From contig NZ_JAJVKW010000002.1 of the NCBI RefSeq assembly GCF_024198255.1, positions 558,001 to 622,000 on the forward strand: a stretch of 64,000 nt of DNA, written 5' to 3'. The notes below the pieces were generated by a model that saw only the letters and a list, made by a program, of their open reading frames with translations, did no database searches and was not told where the DNA came from. Positions within the stretch are counted from its first letter, which is position 1, and each line of letters starts with the position of its first letter. This stretch comes from Myxococcus guangdongensis (lineage in GTDB: Bacteria; Myxococcota; Myxococcia; Myxococcales; Myxococcaceae). The position numbers and the translations under genes were made by a program. Shown here in pieces: positions 63,118 to 64,000 of the stretch.

Positions 63118-64000
63118 CTAGAACCGCAGCGGCAGCGAGAACGCCGTCCCATTCTGCGTGCCCGTCCGGAAGCTGCGCGGCGCGCCGATGACCAGCGTAG
63201 GCGGTGTTGTCTGGTTGCCCGGCGTCAGCGCGATATCCTGACCAATCTGGCTTCGCTCGGAGCCATCCCCCGCGACGAGCAGGAAGGGCGACAGCGCGCC
63301 CTGCATGCCGGGGCCGCCCGCGTAGATGAACACGGCGCCGCCGCCATCCGAGGCCTCGGAGGCGCCCGGCGCGCCCACCACGAGGTCCGGCACCTTGTCG
63401 CCCGACAGGTCCACGTTGCCCGCCAGCGACGTGCCGAAGCCCACCGCGCGCGACTTGTGCACCAGGACGATGGGGTTGAGCCCATCACCGAAGAGGCCCA
63501 CCACGCCCGAGGCCACGTGGTCGGGCTTGGCCATCTCCGCCCGGAGCGTGGCGATGTCGACGAGCAGCACCACCGGCTGGGTGGTGCCGTTGAAGGGCAC
63601 GGACGTGGCGCTGATGGCCAGGAAGTCGCGCGCGTCACCACCGCCGCCCGCGTTGCCCAGGACCTTGCCCGCGCGGGCGATGGCGAGCCCCAGCCCCTGG
63701 TTGTTGAGCTGCACCTCGCTGTCCGCGGCGATGCGCCACACGGTGGCCGTGGTGCGCGAGCACTTCGCGCCGAAGCCCAGGAGGATGGCCACGCCGGAGC
63801 GGGTGCCCTCCGCGTAGCGCCACGCCAGGTCGTCACACGTGTCGCCGTCGATGTCGCCCAGCGACGTGAGCGCGCTGGTCTGCAACGCCATGGAGGGCCA
63901 GGTGTAGACGGGGTCGCAGACCATGGTGAGCTTGCTCAGCCCCGTGTCATCCGGCGCGCGGCCCAGGAACACCTCCAGGCCACGGTCGCGCAGCACGCCC
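63118..64000 (-). CDS. FG-GAP/integrin-like repeat protein, 5' end outside window
   Basis: The C-terminal 293 residues or so are visible. FG-GAP-type calcium-binding loops appear as SLGDIDGDTCDDLAWR and NVDLSGDKVPDLVVGAPG, with repeats spaced as in beta-propeller proteins. The protein ends AFSLPLRF with no anchor. The N-terminus with any signal peptide is outside the window. Such secreted proteins are common in myxobacteria; function unknown. Confidence 0.75.
   Translation of the reverse strand, partial: GVLRDRGLEVFLGRAPDDTGLSKLTMVCDPVYTWPSMALQTSALTSLGDIDGDTCDDLAWRYAEGTRSGVAILLGFGAKCSRTTATVWRIAADSEVQLNNQGLGLAIARAGKVLGNAGGGGDARDFLAISATSVPFNGTTQPVVLLVDIATLRAEMAKPDHVASGVVGLFGDGLNPIVLVHKSRAVGFGTSLAGNVDLSGDKVPDLVVGAPGASEASDGGGAVFIYAGGPGMQGALSPFLLVAGDGSERSQIGQDIALTPGNQTTPPTLVIGAPRSFRTGTQNGTAFSLPLRF

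Overview
The window is very GC-rich with strong third-position GC bias, tight operons with ATGA/GTGA stop-start overlaps, many GTG starts, and lipoproteins and paralogue families typical of myxobacteria. It most likely comes from a Myxococcaceae chromosome (Myxococcus or a close relative). No rRNA, tRNA, CRISPR array, prophage or insertion sequence was found.

Positions 1 to about 36,080 form a large Wzx/Wzy-type polysaccharide island. It holds two O-antigen ligase/polymerase-like membrane proteins (1-812, partial, and 26643-28133), a WecA/MraY-family initiating phosphosugar transferase with an extra C-terminal domain (6006-7490), UDP-glucose dehydrogenase, a Wzx flippase, a Wzc-type tyrosine autokinase, about a dozen glycosyltransferases, three membrane acyltransferases, a tandem pair of NTP_transf_5 proteins (one with a destroyed DxD motif), a methyltransferase, a ROK kinase, a Ser/Thr kinase and a GT2-like/methyltransferase fusion beside a GT-C protein. 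No Wza/OPX exporter and no tyrosine phosphatase gene is present. The order resembles, from memory, the M. xanthus biosurfactant polysaccharide (BPS) locus with wzcB, wzxB and wzyB.

Positions 36,077-44,627 carry a complete minor-pilin/PilY1 operon (pilX-pilY1-pilV-pilW-fimU). A small cytochrome c and a D/K-rich secreted protein follow it, and an unusually structured 245-nt leader precedes it. The minor pilins and PilY1 would form the tip complex that primes type IVa pili.

Positions 44,640-54,740 contain a PAS histidine kinase, mfd (transcription-repair coupling factor), a strong bidirectional terminator, a DUF2167 protein, an FMN reductase, a 103-bp tandem repeat array, and an M20 deacetylase paired with HutF.

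Positions 54,807-59,447 hold the most unusual item: three tandem paralogous lipoproteins whose C-terminal half carries the GxxH...E...GxxH signature of the Tiki/EreA/ChaN-like superfamily. In each copy the Shine-Dalgarno sequence can be locked in a hairpin, and the pairing is preserved by G-U wobbles between copies A and B. The window ends with a ferritin-like protein, a SemiSWEET, a stand-alone LigD-type polymerase domain, an EamA transporter, a small cytosolic protein and a partial FG-GAP protein.
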